The notes: generated by a model from the sequence alone, not told the origin. A stretch of 64,000 bases of DNA from Hordeum vulgare subsp. vulgare (GCF_904849725.1 NC_058522.1:431983529-432047528), one strand, 5' to 3'. Shown: positions 1-13,397, counted from the first letter of the stretch. Program-made: numbers and translations.

Positions 1-1349
1 TTACACCTACCAACCCTTCCCCTCGGAGTATGCATTTAGCACTTTGTTTCGATTACTAATAAAAACTTTTGCAACAAGTATGTGAGTTCTTTATGACTAA
101 TGTGAGCCCATGGTATAGATGCATTTTCACCTTCCACCATTGCTAGCCTCTCTAGTACCGCGCAACTCTCACCGGTGCACAAACCCACCAAATTCCTTCC
201 TCAAAACAGCCACCATACCTACCTACTATGGCATTTTCATAGCCATTCCGAGATATATTGCCATGCAACTCCCACCGTTCCGTCTCATTACTTTTTCCGT
301 CACTCTCATATTGCCATTGCATGATCATACTAGATCGTTGCACATCCCGGTACACTGCTGGAGGCATTTCCTATGGAGTCATCATGATTGTGATCTTTCA
401 GCTTTGAGTAACTAAAAAGTGTGATGATCATCATTATTAGAGCATTGTCCCATGTGAGGAAATAAATAAAAAAGAGGCCAAAGAGCCCAAAAACAAAACA
501 AAAAAAGAGAGAAAAGAAAAAAGAGAGGCCTAAGAGCCCAAATAAAAAAATGAGAGAAAAAGAGAGAAGGGACAATGCTACTATCTTTTTCCACACTTGT
601 GCTTCATGTTAGCACCATCTTCTTCATGGTTGAGAGCTTCATGCTTTGTCACTACCATATGCTAGTGGGAATCTTCGTTTTATAACTTGGCTTGTATACT
701 CCAATGATGGGCTTCCTCAAAATTGCCCTAGGTCTTCGTGAGCAAGCAAGTTGGATGCACACCCACTAGTTTCCATCTTGAGCTTTCACATACTTATAGC
801 TCTAGTGCATCTCTTGTATGGCAATCCCTACTCATTCACATTGATATCTATTAATGGGCATTTTCATAGCCTATTGATACGCCGAGTCAGTGTGACCATC
901 TCCTCCTTTTTTGTCTCACAACCACCACCACACTCTATTCCACCTATAGTGCTATATCCATGGCTCGTGCTCATGTATTGCGTGATAGTTATAAAAGGTT
1001 TGAGAAACTAAGAGTGTGAAAACAATTACATGGCCAATTTCGGGGTTGTGCATGATCTACATTAGTTGTGTGAGGATGATGGAGCATAGCCAGACTATAT
1101 GATTTTGTAGGGATAACTTTCTTTGGCCTTGTTATTTTGAAAGTTCATGATTACCTTGCTAGTTTGCTTGAAGTATTATTGTTCTCATGTCAATAGCAAA
1201 CTATTGTTTTGAATCTTACGGATCTGAACGTTCATGCCACGTGAAAGATGTTGCAAAGGACAACTATGCTAGGTAGCATTCCACATCAAAAATTCATTCT
1301 TTATCACTTCCCTACTCGAGGACGAGCAGGAGTTAAGCTTGGGGATGCT
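1..1349 (+). mobile_element. 3' internal spacer of non-autonomous Gypsy element A1
   Basis: This stretch is the reverse-complement counterpart of 26729 to about 28080, the 3' spacer of the complete element A2, so it is the last part of the internal region of another copy of the same family. It ends in a polypurine tract directly before the LTR at 1350. No coding frame in it is credible: short frames on both strands overlap each other and match no retroelement protein. The rest of A1, including its 5' LTR, lies left of the window. Confidence 0.85.
1335..1349 (+). promoter_or_regulatory. Polypurine tract of A1
   Basis: AAGCTTGGGGATGCT immediately precedes the LTR start TGATACG. This is the expected place for the plus-strand DNA primer of an LTR retrotransposon. 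The same core recurs inside related elements in this window. Confidence 0.8.
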
Positions 1350-2900
1350 TGATACGTCTCCAACGTATCTATAATTTTTGATGGTTTCATGCTATTATCT
1401 TGTCAAACTTTGGATGTTTTGCATGCCTTTTATTTATTTTCTGGGACTAACTTATTAAATCAGTGCCAAGTGCGAGTTCTTGTTTTTTTCCATGTTTTTG
1501 ACCCCTCTCAGAGGAGATTTTGAAACGGAGTCCAAACGGAAAAAAATCCCCGAAAAGATTTTTCTGGAACGGAAGAAGATCGGAGGACTTGGGAGACAAG
1601 CCAGAAGATCCCCAGGGGCCCCACAAGCCCCCACCCCGCGGCCAGGGGGCGCGCCATCTAGGCTTGTGGTCCCCCTGGAGGTCCCCTGACCTAGATCTTG
1701 CGCCTATATATTCCCAAATATTCCCAAAAAAATCAAGAGACGATCGCAATTACTTTTCCGCCGCTGCAAGCTTCTCTCTCTGCAAGATCCCATCTGGGGC
1801 ACGTCCTGGTGCCCTGCCGGGGGGGATTCGGATACGGAGGGCTTGTCCATCAACATCATGACCTCTCCGATGATGCGTGAGTAGTTCACCATAGACCTAC
1901 GGGTCCATAGCTAGTAACTAGATGGCTTCTTCTCTCTCTTGGATCTTCAATACAAAGTTCTCCATGATCTTCATGGAGATCTATCCGATGTAATATTGTT
2001 TTGCGGTGTGTTTGTCGAGATCCGATGAATTGTGGATTTATGATAAGATTATCTATGAATCTTATTTGAGTTTCTTCTGATCTCTCTTATGCATGATTTC
2101 ATATCCTTGTAATTCTCTTCGAGTTGTGGGTTTTGTTTGACCAACTAGATCTATGATTCTTGCAATGGGAGAAGTGCTTGGTTTTGGGTTCATACTGGGC
2201 GGTGACCTCACCCAGTGACAGAAGGGGTAGCGAGGAACGTATCGTGTTGTTGCCATCAACGGTAAAAAGATGGGGTATTCATCATTGGTTTGAGATTATC
2301 CCTCTACATCATGTCATCTTGCTTAAAGCGTTACTCTGTTCATTATGAACTCAATACACTAGATGCATGCTGGATAGCGATTGGTGTGTGGAGTAATAGT
2401 AGTAGATGCAGAAAGTATCGGTCTACTTGTCTCGGACGTGATGCATATATGCTAGATCATTGCCTTAGATATCGTCATGACTTTGCGCAGTTCTATCAAT
2501 TGCTCGACAGTAATTGGTTCACCGACCGTGATATTTGCTATTATGAGAGAAGCCTCTAGTGAACACAATGGCCCCCAAGGTCTACTCCACACCATATTTT
2601 CAGCCTTACACTTTTTACTTCGTTGCACTTTCCGCCTTCATATCTCACTTTGCAAACAATCTTGAAGGGATTGACAACCCCTTTGAAGCGTTGGGTGCAA
2701 GCTTGTTTGTGTTTGCGCAAGTACTTTGGACTTGACGAGGCCCTCCTTCTGGATTGATACCTTGGTTCTCAAACTGAGGGAAATACTTACTGCTCCTGTG
2801 CTGCATCAACCTTTCCTCTTCAAGGGAAAAACCAACGCAAATCAGAGAAGTAATAAGAAGAATTCCTAAGCGCCAGGGAAGGACTTTTGTTGTCGCAGCA
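1350..2900 (+). mobile_element. 3' LTR of A1 (family A)
   Basis: It starts TGATACGTCTCCAACGTATC and aligns through its length with the two LTRs of A2 (25199-26728 and 30487-32003, both minus strand). At 1551 bp it is close to their 1530 and 1517 bp. The 3' end is set at TCGCAGCA (2900), matching the ends of the A2 LTRs although the last 50 bases have diverged. Gypsy integrase sequence of another element follows at once, so A1 was inserted in the pol of H. ACCGT at 2901-2905 would be the right target duplication, but the left copy is outside the window. Confidence 0.88.
1705..1712 (+). promoter_or_regulatory. LTR TATA box of A1
   Basis: TATATATT follows a GC-rich stretch and is conserved at the same LTR position in A2 (minus strand, 26364-26371 and 31640-31647). 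It is the likely promoter core of family A. Conservation across three LTRs is the support; no transcript start can be seen. Confidence 0.6.
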
Positions 2901-2905
2901 ACCGT

Positions 2906-3394
2906 CATCATCAAGATATGGTCTATCAACCTGGCGAAAAGGCTTATCTCCGAGTCACACCAATGAGAGGTGCACATCGTTTTGAGATCAACGGCAAGAT
3001 AGCTCGTCACTATATTGGTCCTTTCACTGTTCTCGAAAGACGTGGAAAAGTAGCTTATCAATTGGAACTACCGGCGAACCTTTCCCAGATTCACGATGTC
3101 TTCCATGTGCCTTAGCTCCGTCGTTGCTTCAAGGATCATAATCGAGCAGTGGATCATGATATGCTTGAGCTGTAACAAGACCTTTCTTACAAAGAACATA
3201 AGGTCCGCATTTTCGACCAGGTTGAACGTCACACTCGTCGCAAAGTCACCAAGTTCCTTAAAGTGCAGTGGTCAAATCATTCTGAAGATGATGCCACTTT
3301 GGAACGCGAGGATCATCTTTGTGATGAATACCCCGAGCTCTTTCCTTCTACCTCTAAATTCTCGGGACGAGAATTCTTGTTAGTAGTGGAGAGT
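2906..3394 (+). pseudogene. C-terminal Gypsy integrase/pol remnant of element H
   Basis: One frame running from the ATG at 2918 encodes the conserved C-terminal end of a Gypsy polyprotein: YLRVTPMRGAHRFE, YIGPFTVLERRGKVAYQLEL and HDVFHVP. A chromodomain-like tail follows (KVQWSNHSEDDATLERE). The frame has in-frame stops at 3113-3115 (TAG) and again about 60 bases later (TAA), so it is dead. It begins abruptly after the A1 LTR and ends at the polypurine tract of H. The tail suggests the chromovirus branch, unlike the Athila-like elements further right; that branch call is inference. Confidence 0.88.
3382..3394 (+). promoter_or_regulatory. Polypurine tract of H
   Basis: AGTAGTGGAGAGT lies directly before the LTR start TGTGACATCCCC. 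It marks the following LTR as the 3' LTR of H. Confidence 0.75.
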
Positions 3395-6300
3395 TGTGAC
3401 ATCCCCGGATTAGGCTACAATAATCTCTGTAATTGAACTACAGTAAACCTATGCAAAGGATGCCACGTCATCGTGATTCTATTATTGATCTCGTGTTAGT
3501 CGAAAACCAAGTCGAGTTCGAAATTTAAAAATAAAGTCAAACGAGAAACGTTTTATGATGTTAAGTAAAAATGTCGGGAGAGTTATTGAAATTCCCTAAT
3601 GAGTTATAAAAGTGAATCGGTCATTTTTTATAATATTAAAAGTCCTATATAATTAGAACAGAAAGTATTTAAAAAAATAAATGAAAAGGAATATGTAAAA
3701 AAAGGATTAAAATAAATAAATATATTAAAAAACGAAAAAGGGAAAAGCTCCTCGCCCAACTCGGCCAACTTGGCCCAACCGGCCATGCCCCCAACCGGCG
3801 CTCCCAACTCCCACCGAAACCCTAGCCGACCCCGTCGCCCCACTCGTCCCCCTACCTGCCGCGAGGAACGAGGGGCTGAACCCCTCGCCACCTAATCCCC
3901 CCCTCGACCGCAACCATTCCCCCCTCGATCGCAGCCCCCTCCTCACGGGAGCCCCTCTCCACCTACCGCCCCACCCCCACCTACCACGATGGAGCCCCCA
4001 CCAACCCACCGAGAGTCCCTCCTCTCTCGGCCTCTCTCCTTCCCTCCCCACGGCCCCTCGCCCTAGATCTCTCCCTTCTTCTCTCCTCTCAGTTCTCTCC
4101 CTTCCTCCCAGGGACCGAGAGCCTCACCTCCCGAGCCCCCACCTACCCCACGAGCCCCCTTCCCTCCCATCCCGTCGGCCTCCCTCCTCATGGAGACCGA
4201 ACCCCATCCCACCTCGTCTCCCACCGAGGTCGGGGCCCTCCCCTACGCCCTCCCCGTCGGCTGTCACCCACACCCGGCCGGAGCTTCCACTCCGGCAGCC
4301 CTCACCTCCCCGCCGGCCGTCACTCACCGGGGCCCCTCTTAGCGGCTCCATCCCCGGGGGGCCCTCCTCACCGGGGCCCCTCTCGGCGACCCTCCGGCCG
4401 TCCCTCCTCGTCTATGACCTCACCGGAACCGCGCCACCGTCACCACCGCGTCTTCCTCCACGCCGCCTCCTCCGCCTCCCGAGAACTCCGGCTTCACCGG
4501 GCCCTCTCGTCAACGTCGGTGAGGCCCTTTTCGGGCTCCTCCCACCATCTCCTTCCTCGCGCCGTCCCGGTTCCATTCCGGCAAACGGCGCTCCGTTCCG
4601 ACGCCGTTACGATCGAGTAGGTGATGGGGGAGATGTATCTCTCTCTGTGTGTTGTTGAGTCTCTGTTGTTAACACAGAGAGTTAGGAGATGAGATGAGAA
4701 AAAGAAAAATAGATAAAAGGACGTATCTATGTATGTATTAGATGTCGTACGTATTTTATATGTATGAGATGCACGTATGTATGTATTTATGTATGTAGGT
4801 ATGTGGAGAAATACGTTATGGTATTATATGGGTAAATATGCGTATGTGGCCTAAGCAACTTACCGGTGGGCCAACCCACCCCGCTGTCTATGACAGGGAG
4901 GCCCCACACCCTCTTTTAAAGAAAAATGAAAATTAAAATATAAAAATAAAATATGTTTTTATTAAATAAATAAATAGATATATTAATTAACTAATTAGTA
5001 GATTAATTAATTAGGTAATTAGAATAATTAGAGTATGACACGTGGGTCCCCCACTAAATTAATCTGGTTAATTAATAATTAAACCTAATTTAAAACGTGT
5101 GTCTATGACGCTCGGGACCCACTGGTTAGTTGACCAGTCAACTACTGATGTCAGCACGACATCATGCTGATGTCATAATAGCTTTTAATTAAATTAATTA
5201 AATCTGTTTTTAATTCCTAATTATTGAATAAAACTATTAAAATTAATATAAAAATAAACCGTAAGTCAGATAAAAAAAATCAACATGAAAGTTGATCGGG
5301 AGAACTAGATGAACCCGGATACACGGTCCATTCGTGTGTCACACGTCCCTAGCATAGCAAACGTGGAACTTTTCCATCGTTTTCCATCTGACCGGTAGTA
5401 GCTAGAGACCCGGAAAATATCGTCAGATATTCTTCCGACCCGTCTATGACGGATGTTGCTGCGTTAGCTCATGTCTAGCGTGCATCTTGCCATGTCACGC
5501 ATTCTGTGGCACCGTTGCTATTATTTATTGTTTCTTCCCCCACTTCTTACTGGTAGACCCTGAGACTGACGCTGCTGCCGGGTACATCTACGACCCTACC
5601 GATCAGTCCTTTGCCGTAGAGCAGCAAGGCAAGCAAACCCCCCTTGATCATTCCTATATCGCCTATGTCTTTCTTCCTACTGCTTGCATTAGTATTTTGC
5701 TACTGTTGTAGTTAGCTCCTATATCTAATGCATAGCCTATTTTTGATGAACTGCTACTTTCAGCACTGTACTTTAAATCTTCTTAGTATAGGTGGAGCAG
5801 TCATCCCCTCTGACCCTGTAGTCCAGTTGCCCCGCTTGTTTTCAAATCTCGATCCCTGATCGACGAGCTAGACCCGACACAGCACATGCACCCCCTTAGT
5901 TGTACCACGCTACAGAGATACTATCGGGTACCGAGGGTGACACCTCGCTAAGTACTCCTCATGATATCTCTGTAGTATAGCTAGTCGATCATGGTTATCG
6001 AGGGTGATTCCTCTTTCACCATTCCCGAAGATGCCTGTGTCGTGCAACCCCTCAAGTGCGGGACCCCCAAGGGTGATTCCTCTAAGCCCACCTTGACGGA
6101 TACATCGTTCGGAATCCAACGAGGGTGATACCTCGGATTCCCCCCGATGTTACAACCACACAGTTACTCGACCATGTTACTAAGATCATTGGTGATTAGT
6201 TGTTAAGACGGGTGGATTCCCGCGAGATTGTGTCGATGGCCTAATTAAAATGATAATGGATTTGGGTATTTGATCTGGGTTGGTTGGAGACCTTTTCGCA

Positions 6301-6496
6301 CTAACCGTCTGCGTGGGAAGAATTATGGGTACTCGACGTCGCGGTATCAGCCGAAGCTCTTCAGACGTCAGCGATGTAGCGGCGCGCGCCCGAGTAGTCC
6401 CGAGATGCATCGCGCTTGTGATTAAGGGGTGCTAGGAGCGCGGAGGGGAACTGGGCCCATGAACCCTTTGTGCTTAGGATTTAGACCGGCGGGCTG
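3395..6496 (+). mobile_element. 3' LTR of H, left part (interrupted by Angela)
   Basis: It starts TGTGACATCCCC after a polypurine tract and continues at 15276 beyond the inserted Angela element, giving an LTR of about 4.05 kb. There is no retroelement coding sequence in it. Content changes sharply along its length: AT-rich to about 3720, a very GC- and C-rich stretch at about 3730-4620 that looks like an LTR leader downstream of a promoter, an imperfect GTATGTAT-type repeat at about 4725-4805, AT-rich at 4915-5280, then mixed. Open frames in the GC-rich block run on both strands and are composition artefacts. Confidence 0.8.
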
Positions 6497-8373
6497 TGTT
6501 GGAAATATGCCCTAGAGGCAATAATAAATTAGTTATTATTATATTTCTTTGTTCATGATAATCATTTATTATCCATGCTATAATTGTATTGATTGGAAAC
6601 ACAATACATGTGTGGATACAGAGACAAAACACCGTCCCTAGTAAGCCTCTAGTTGACTAGCTCGTTGATCAAAGATGGTCAAGGTTTCCTGACCATAGGA
6701 AAGTGTTGTCACATGATAACGGGATCACATCATTAGGAGAATCATGTGATGGACTAGACCCAAACTAATGAACGTAGCATGTTGATCGTGTCATTTTGTT
6801 GCTACTGTTTTTCTGCGTGTCAAGTATTTATTCCTATGACCATGAGATCATATAACTCACTGGCACCGGAGGAATGTCTTGTGTGTATCAAACGTCACAA
6901 CTTAACTGGGTGACTATAAAGTTTCTCTAGAGGTACCTCCGAAGGTGTCCGTTGAGTTAGTATGGATCAAGACTGGGATTTGTCACTCCATGTGACGGAG
7001 AGGTATCTCGGGGCCCACTCGGTAATACAACATCACACACAAGCCATGCAAGCAATGTGACTTAGTGTAAGTCACGGGATCTTGTATTACGGAACGAGTA
7101 AAGAGACTTGCCGGTAAACGAGATTGAAATAGGTATGTGGATACCGACGATCGAATCTCGCGCAAGTAACATACGAAGGACAAAGGGAATGACATACGGG
7201 ATTATATGAATCCTTGGCACTCAGGTTCAACCGATAAAGATCTTTGGAATATGTAGGATCCAATATGGGCATCCAGGTCCCACTATTGGATATTGACCGA
7301 GGAGTCTCTCGGGTCATGTCTGCATAGTTCTCGAACCCGCAGGGTCTGCACACTTAAGGTTCGACGATGTTTTGTGTGTATTTGAGTTATATGGTTGGTT
7401 ACCGGATGTTGTTCGGATTCCCGTATGGGATCACGGACGTCATGAGGGTTTCCGGAATGGTCCGGAAACGAAGATTGATATATAGGTTTGTCACATTTGG
7501 TCACTCGAAGGTTTTCGGGCATTACCGGCATCGTACCGGGAGTGACGAATGGATTCCGGGAATTTACCGGGAGGGGGGGGGGGGAACCCACCCGGGAGTG
7601 GCCCAAGGCCTTAGGGTGACACACCAGCCCTTAGTGGGCTGGTGGGACAGCCAAGAGAGGCCCATGGCGCCACCAAGGAAAAACCAAAGAGAAAAAAAGG
7701 GGAAGTGGAAGGTGGAGAAGGACTCCACTTTCCAATCCTAGTTGGACTAGGATTGGAGGAGGAGGACTCCTCCCCTTGGTTCGGCCGACCCCTTGGGGCT
7801 CCCTTGAGCCTCAAGGAAAGTCCCTCCTCCTCCCTCCTATATATACTGGGGTATTAGGGCTGATTTGAGACAACTTTGCCACGGCAGCCCGACCACATAC
7901 CTCCACGGTTTTTCCTCTAGATCGTATTTCTACAGAGCTCGGGCGGAGCCCTGCTGGGATAGATCACCACCAACCTCCGGAGCACCATCACGCTTCTAGA
8001 GAACTCATCTACCTCTCCGTCTCTCTTGTTGGATCAAGAAGGCTGAGATCATCGTCGCGCTGTACGTGTGTTGAACGCGGAGGTGCCGTCCGTTCAGTAC
8101 TAGATCGGGAAGGATCATGATGAGATCGCGGGACGGATCGTGATGAAGTTCGTGGAACGGATCGTGATGAGATCGTGGGATGGAGTGTATGAGTACGGTG
8201 ATTTGAATCACGCAAGCTGTTCCACTACATCGTCCGCGTTTCCTAAACGCTTACCGTTGTGCGATCTACAAGGGTACGTAGATCAGAAATCTCCTCTCGT
8301 AGATGAACATCACCATGATAGGTATTGCATGTGCATAGGAAAATTTTTGTTTCCCATGCGACGTTCCCCAACA
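6497..8373 (+). repeat. 5' LTR of Angela element
   Basis: 1877 bp, TGTTGG...CCAACA. A TATA box lies at 7838-7845. A run of 12 G at 7573-7584 is only six G in the other LTR, a slippage difference. ATCGTGATGA-type short repeats lie at about 8110-8175, downstream of the promoter. Confidence 0.95.
7838..7845 (+). promoter_or_regulatory. TATA box of Angela LTR
   Basis: TATATATA follows CTCCCTCC and is identical at 14735-14742 in the 3' LTR. It matches the known position of the BARE1 promoter in the second half of the LTR. Confidence 0.75.
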
Positions 8374-8391
8374 GTGGCATCATGAGCTAGG
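8374..8391 (+). promoter_or_regulatory. Primer-binding site region of Angela
   Basis: TGGCATCATGAGCTAGG starts one base after the LTR. It resembles the initiator-tRNA-Met site TGGTATCAGAGC with several changes, so priming is probably impaired. Confidence 0.6.
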
Positions 8392-9889
8392 TTCATGCGT
8401 AGATGTTATCTCGAGTAGAACACAAAAGTTTTTGTGGGCGGTGATGTGCGATTTGCAGCCCTCCTTAGTATTTTCTTGATTCTGCGGTATTGTTGGATCG
8501 AAGCGGCTCGGACCGACATTACTCGTACGCTTATGAGAGACTGGTTTCGTTGCTACGAGCAACCCCGTTGCTTAAAGATGACTGGCGAGTGTCGGTTTCT
8601 CCAACTTTAGTTGAATCGGATTTGACCGAGGAGGTCCTTGGAGAGAGGTTAAATAGCAATTCATACATCTCCGTTGTGGTGTTTGCGTAAGTAAGATGCG
8701 ATCCTACTAGATACCCATGGCAACCACGTAAAACATGGAACAACAATTAGAGGACGTCTAACTTGGTTTTGCAGGGTATGCTTGTGATGTGATATGGCCA
8801 ACAACGTGATGTGATATATTGGATGTATGAGATGATCATGTTGTAATAGTTAAAATCGACTTGCACGCCGATGGTACGGCAACCGGCAGGAGCCATAGGG
8901 TTGTCTTTAAACTAACGTTTGTGTTTGCAGATGCGTTTACTATATTGCTAGGAAGTAGCTTTAGTAGTAATAGCATAAGTAGCATGACAACCCCGATGGC
9001 GACACGTTGATGGAGATCATGGTGTGGCGCCGGTGACAAGAAGATCGTGCCGGTACTTTGGTGATGGAGATCAAGAAGCACATGATGATGGCCATATCAT
9101 GTCACTTATGAACTGCATGTGATGTTAATCCTTTTATGCACCTTATTTTGCTTAGAACGACGGTACCATTACGAGGTGATCTCTCACTAAAATTTCAAGA
9201 CGAAATTGTGTTCTCCCCGACTGTGCACCGTTGCTACAGTTCATCGTTTCGAGACACCATGTGATGAACGGGTGTGATAGGCTCAACGTTCACATACAAC
9301 GGGTGCAAAACAGTTGCACACGCGGAACACTCGGGTTAAACTTGACGAGCCTAGCATGTGCAGACATGGCCTCGGAACACAAGAGACCGAAAGGTCGAGC
9401 ATGAATCGTATAGTTGATATGATTAGCATAGAGATGCTTACCACTGAAACTATTCTCGACTCACGTGATGATCGGACTTGAGATAGTGGATTTGGATCAT
9501 GTACCACTCAAATGACTAGAGAGATGTACTTTTTGAGTGGGAGTTCTTAAGTAATATGATTAATTGAACTAATTATCATGAACATAGTCTAATGGTCTTT
9601 GCGAATTAAGATGTAGCTTGCGCTATAGCTTTACTATTTTTATATGTTCCTAGAGAAAATTTAGTTGAAAGTTCATAGTAGCAACTTTGCGGACTTAGTC
9701 CGTAAAACTCAGGATTTTCCTCATTGCTACGCAGAAGGCTTATGTCCTTAATGCACCACTCGGTGTGCTGCACCTCGAGCGTCATATGTGGATGTTGCGA
9801 ACATCTAACATTCACGTTTTTTATGACTACGTGATAGTTCAGTGCGCAATACTTAATGGCTTAGAAGCAAGGCGCCGAAGACGTTTTGA
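8392..9889 (+). other. Untranslated leader of Angela
   Basis: About 1.5 kb between the primer site and the first recognisable gag remnant. Long leaders are normal for this group. I see no sustained frame; short open frames on the minus strand are not retroelement proteins. Confidence 0.7.
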
Positions 9890-12800
9890 AAACGTCGCAG
9901 AACATAAGAGATGTTCAAAGAGATGAAATTGAGATTTCATGCTCGTGCCCTTGTTGAGAGATATAAGACCCCCGACGAGATTCTTTGCCTACAAAGTAAA
10001 GGAGAAAAGCTCAAAATCGTTGAGCATGTTCTCAGATTGTCTGAGTACAACAATCGCTTGAATCAAGTGAGAGTTAATCTTCCAGATGAGATAGTGATGG
10101 TTCGCCAAAGTCACTGCCACTAAGCTGCTAGAGCTTCGTGATGAACTATAAACAAATTAAGGATAGATATGATTATCCTTAAGTGATTCGCAATGTTTGA
10201 CGCTACCAAAGTAGAAATCAAGAAGGAGCATCAATTGTTGATGGTTAGTAAAACCACTAGTTTCAAGAAGGGCAAGGGATAGAAGGGATACTTCATGAAA
10301 CGGCACACCAGTTGCTGCTCTAATGAAGAAACCAAAATTGAACCCAAACCCAAGACTAAGTGCTTCTGTTATGAGGGAAACGGTCACTAAGCAGAGCTAC
10401 CCTAGATACTTGGTAGATAAGAAGGCTGGCAAAGTCGACAAAAGTATATTTGATATACATGATATTGATGTGTACTTTAATAGTACTCCTAGTAGCACGA
10501 GGGTATTGGATACCGGTTCGGTTGCTAAGTGATTAGTAACTCGAAATGAAAGCTACGGTATAAACGGATACTTGCTAAAGGCGAGGTGACGATATGTGTT
10601 GGAAGTGTTTCCAAGGTTGATGTGATCAAACATCGCACGCTCCCTCTATCATCGGGATTGGTGGTAAAACCTAAATAATTGTTATTTTGTGTTTGCGTTG
10701 AGCATGAACATGATTGGATCGTGTTTATTGCAATACGATTATTCATTTAAAGAGAATAATAGTTATTCTATTTGCTTGAATAATTACCCTCAATGGTTTA
10801 TTGAATCTCGATCGTAGCGTTACACATGTTCATAATATTGGTGCCAAAAGATACAAAATAATAATGATAGTACCACTTAGTTGTGGCACTCCCACTTGAG
10901 TCATGTTGGTATAAAGTGCATGAAGAAGCTCCATGCCGATGGATCTTTGTACATACTCATTTTTGAAACGTTTGAGGCATGCAAACCATACATGTTGGTA
11001 TAAACGCATGAAGAAACTCCATGCGGATGGATCGTTTGGACTCACTTGATTTTGAATCACTTGAGACATGCAAATCATGCCACATGAAACATGAGAGTAA
11101 CTTGTTGGCAGTAATACATTTTTGATGTGTGCAGTCCAATAAGTGCTTAGGCATGCACTGGATATCGTTATGTTCTTACTTCACTGACGATTTGAGTAGA
11201 TACAGGAGTATTTACTTGATGAATCACAAGTTTGAAATATTGAAAAGTTCAAGGCTATTTCAGAGTGAAGATCGTCGTAACAAGAGGATAAACTGTCTAC
11301 GATATGATCATAGAGATGAATATCTGAGTTACGAGTTTTGGTACGCAGTTAGGACAATGTGGAAATTGTTTCGCAGTTCATGCCACCTGGAACACCATAG
11401 TGGGATGATGTGTCTAAACGTCATAGCCACGCCCTATTGGATATAGCGCATACTATGATGTCTCTTATAGAATCACCACTATCGTTTATGGGTTATGCAT
11501 TAGAGACAACCGCATTCACTTTAAATAGGGCACTACGTATTTCCGTTGAGATGAAACAATAAAGACTATGGTTTGGAGAAACTTAAGCTGTCGTTTCTTA
11601 AAAGTTTGGGGCTGCGACGATTATGTGAAAAAGTTTCAGTCTCATAAGCTCGAACCAAAGCGGATAAAATGCATCTTCATAGGATATGCAAAACAGTTGG
11701 ATACATCTCCTATCTCAGATCCAGAAGCAAAGTGTTTGTTTCTAGAAACGGGTCCTTTCTCGAGGAAAGGTTTCTATCGAAAGAATTGAGTGGGTGGGTG
11801 GTGGAACTTGATGAGGTTAGTGAACCGTCATTTCAACCAGTGTGTAGCAGGACACAGGAAGATGTTCCTCTGGGGCCTACACCAATTGAAGTAGAAGCTG
11901 ATGATGGTGATCATTAGAGCTTCAGATCAAGTTACTACAAACCTCGTAGGTCGACAAAGGTCACGTACTACTACAGAGTGGTATGGTAACCCTGTCTTGG
12001 AGGTCATGTTGTTGAACAACAATGAACCTACGAGTTATGGAGAAGCAATGGTGGGCCCAGATTCCGACAAATGGCCGGAGGCCATGAAATCCGAGAGAGG
12101 ATCCATGTATAAAATAAAGTGTAGACTTTGGAAGAACTACTTGATGGTAGTAAGACTATTAAGTAAAGATGGATCTTTAAAAGGAAGACAGGCGATGATG
12201 GTGATAAGTCACTATTAAGAAAAGCTCGACTTGTCGCAAAGATGTTTTCAACAAGATCAAAGAGTTGAATATGATGTGACTTTCTCACTCGTAGCGATGC
12301 TAAAAGTCTCTTGGAATTATGTTAGTAGTTGTTGCATTATTTGTGAAATATTGCACGTAGGAAGTCAAAACATTGTTTCCTTGAGGAAAGATTGTATGTG
12401 ATACAATCAGAATGTTTTGTCGATCCTAAGGATACTAACAAGTATGCAAGCTCCAGCGATCCTTTTATGGACTGGTGCAAGCATCTCGGAGTTGGAATAT
12501 ACACTTTAATGAGATGATCAAAGCTTTTCGGTTTGTGCAAGGTTTATGAGAAACTTGTATTTCCAAAGAAGTGAGTGGGAGCACTATAGAATTTCTGATA
12601 AGTATATGTGGTTGACATATTGTTGATCGGAAGTAATGTAGAATTTTTGTAATGCATAAAGGTTGTTTGAAAGGGGTTTTTCAAAGGAAGACCTGGATAG
12701 ATCTACTTAAACATTGAGCATCAACATCTATGGAGATAGATAAAAAATGACAGAACTTTCAAATGAAATGCATGCCTTGACAAGTTTTTGAAGGAGTTCA

Positions 12801-13340
12801 AAATAGATCAGCAAAGAAGGAGTTCTTGGCTGTGTTGTAAGGTGTGAATATGAGTAAGACTCAAAAGCCCGACCACGACAGAAGAAAGAGAAAGGACGAA
12901 GGTTGTCCCCTGTGCCTTAGCCATAGACTCTACAGTATGTCGTGTTGTGTACCGCACCTGATGTGTGCCTTGCCACTAGTCTGTTAAGAGGTACAGAGAG
13001 TGATCCAGGATTGAATCACTCAACAACGGTCAAAGTTATCCTTAGTAACTAATAGACTAAAGAATTTTTCTCGATTATGGAGGTGGTTGAAGAGTTCATC
13101 GTAAAGGGTTACGTTGATGCAAGCTTTGACACTAATCCGAATAATTATGAGTAGTAAAACGGATTCGTATAGTAGAGTATATATTTGGAGTATTTCCGAA
13201 TAGCATGTAGTAGCAGCATCTATAAGATGACATAAAGATTTGTAAAGCACACACTGATCTGAAAGATTCAGAACCGTTGACTAAAACCTCTCTCACGAGC
13301 AAGACGAGATCAGACCCCAGAACTATATGGGTATTGGATT
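9890..13340 (+). pseudogene. Decayed Copia gag-pol of Angela element
   Basis: Pieces appear in the normal Copia order. Gag-like text lies at 9911-10123. A broken zinc knuckle lies near 10360-10410 (CFCYEGNGH, then a stop). A protease core VLDTGSVAK lies near 10505-10530. The integrase C-terminal motif LKVWGCDDYVKKFQSHKLEP with IGYAK starts near 11600. The start of the reverse transcriptase, with TEWYGNPVLEVMLLNNNEPT and YGEAMVGPDSDKW, lies at 11965-12100. RNase H-like traces (GYVDASFDTNPNN) lie near 13110. Stops and frameshifts separate all of these, and the integrase core and most of the polymerase palm are unrecognisable. The element is dead and old relative to G. Confidence 0.85.
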
Positions 13341-13383
13341 CGTTAGAATCACATAGTGATGTGGACTAGATTATTGACTCTAG

Positions 13384-13397
13384 TGCAAGTGGGAGAC
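13384..13397 (+). promoter_or_regulatory. Polypurine tract of Angela
   Basis: TGCAAGTGGGAGAC immediately precedes the 3' LTR, as in BARE1/Angela elements. Confidence 0.8.

Noticed and set aside
119..415. 98-residue frame near the window start
   Set aside because: The homologous copy in A2 (27700-27970) does not keep the same protein, and the sequence is 3' spacer of a non-autonomous element.
3628..4620. Long open frames in the GC-rich part of the H LTR as host exons
   Set aside because: Frames are open on both strands at once, are low-complexity (Pro, Arg, Gly or Ser-rich) and lie inside an LTR. This is base composition, not a gene.
4725..4805. GTATGTAT repeats as a telomere-like or satellite array
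   Set aside because: Imperfect and under 100 bases, within an LTR. No higher-order array.
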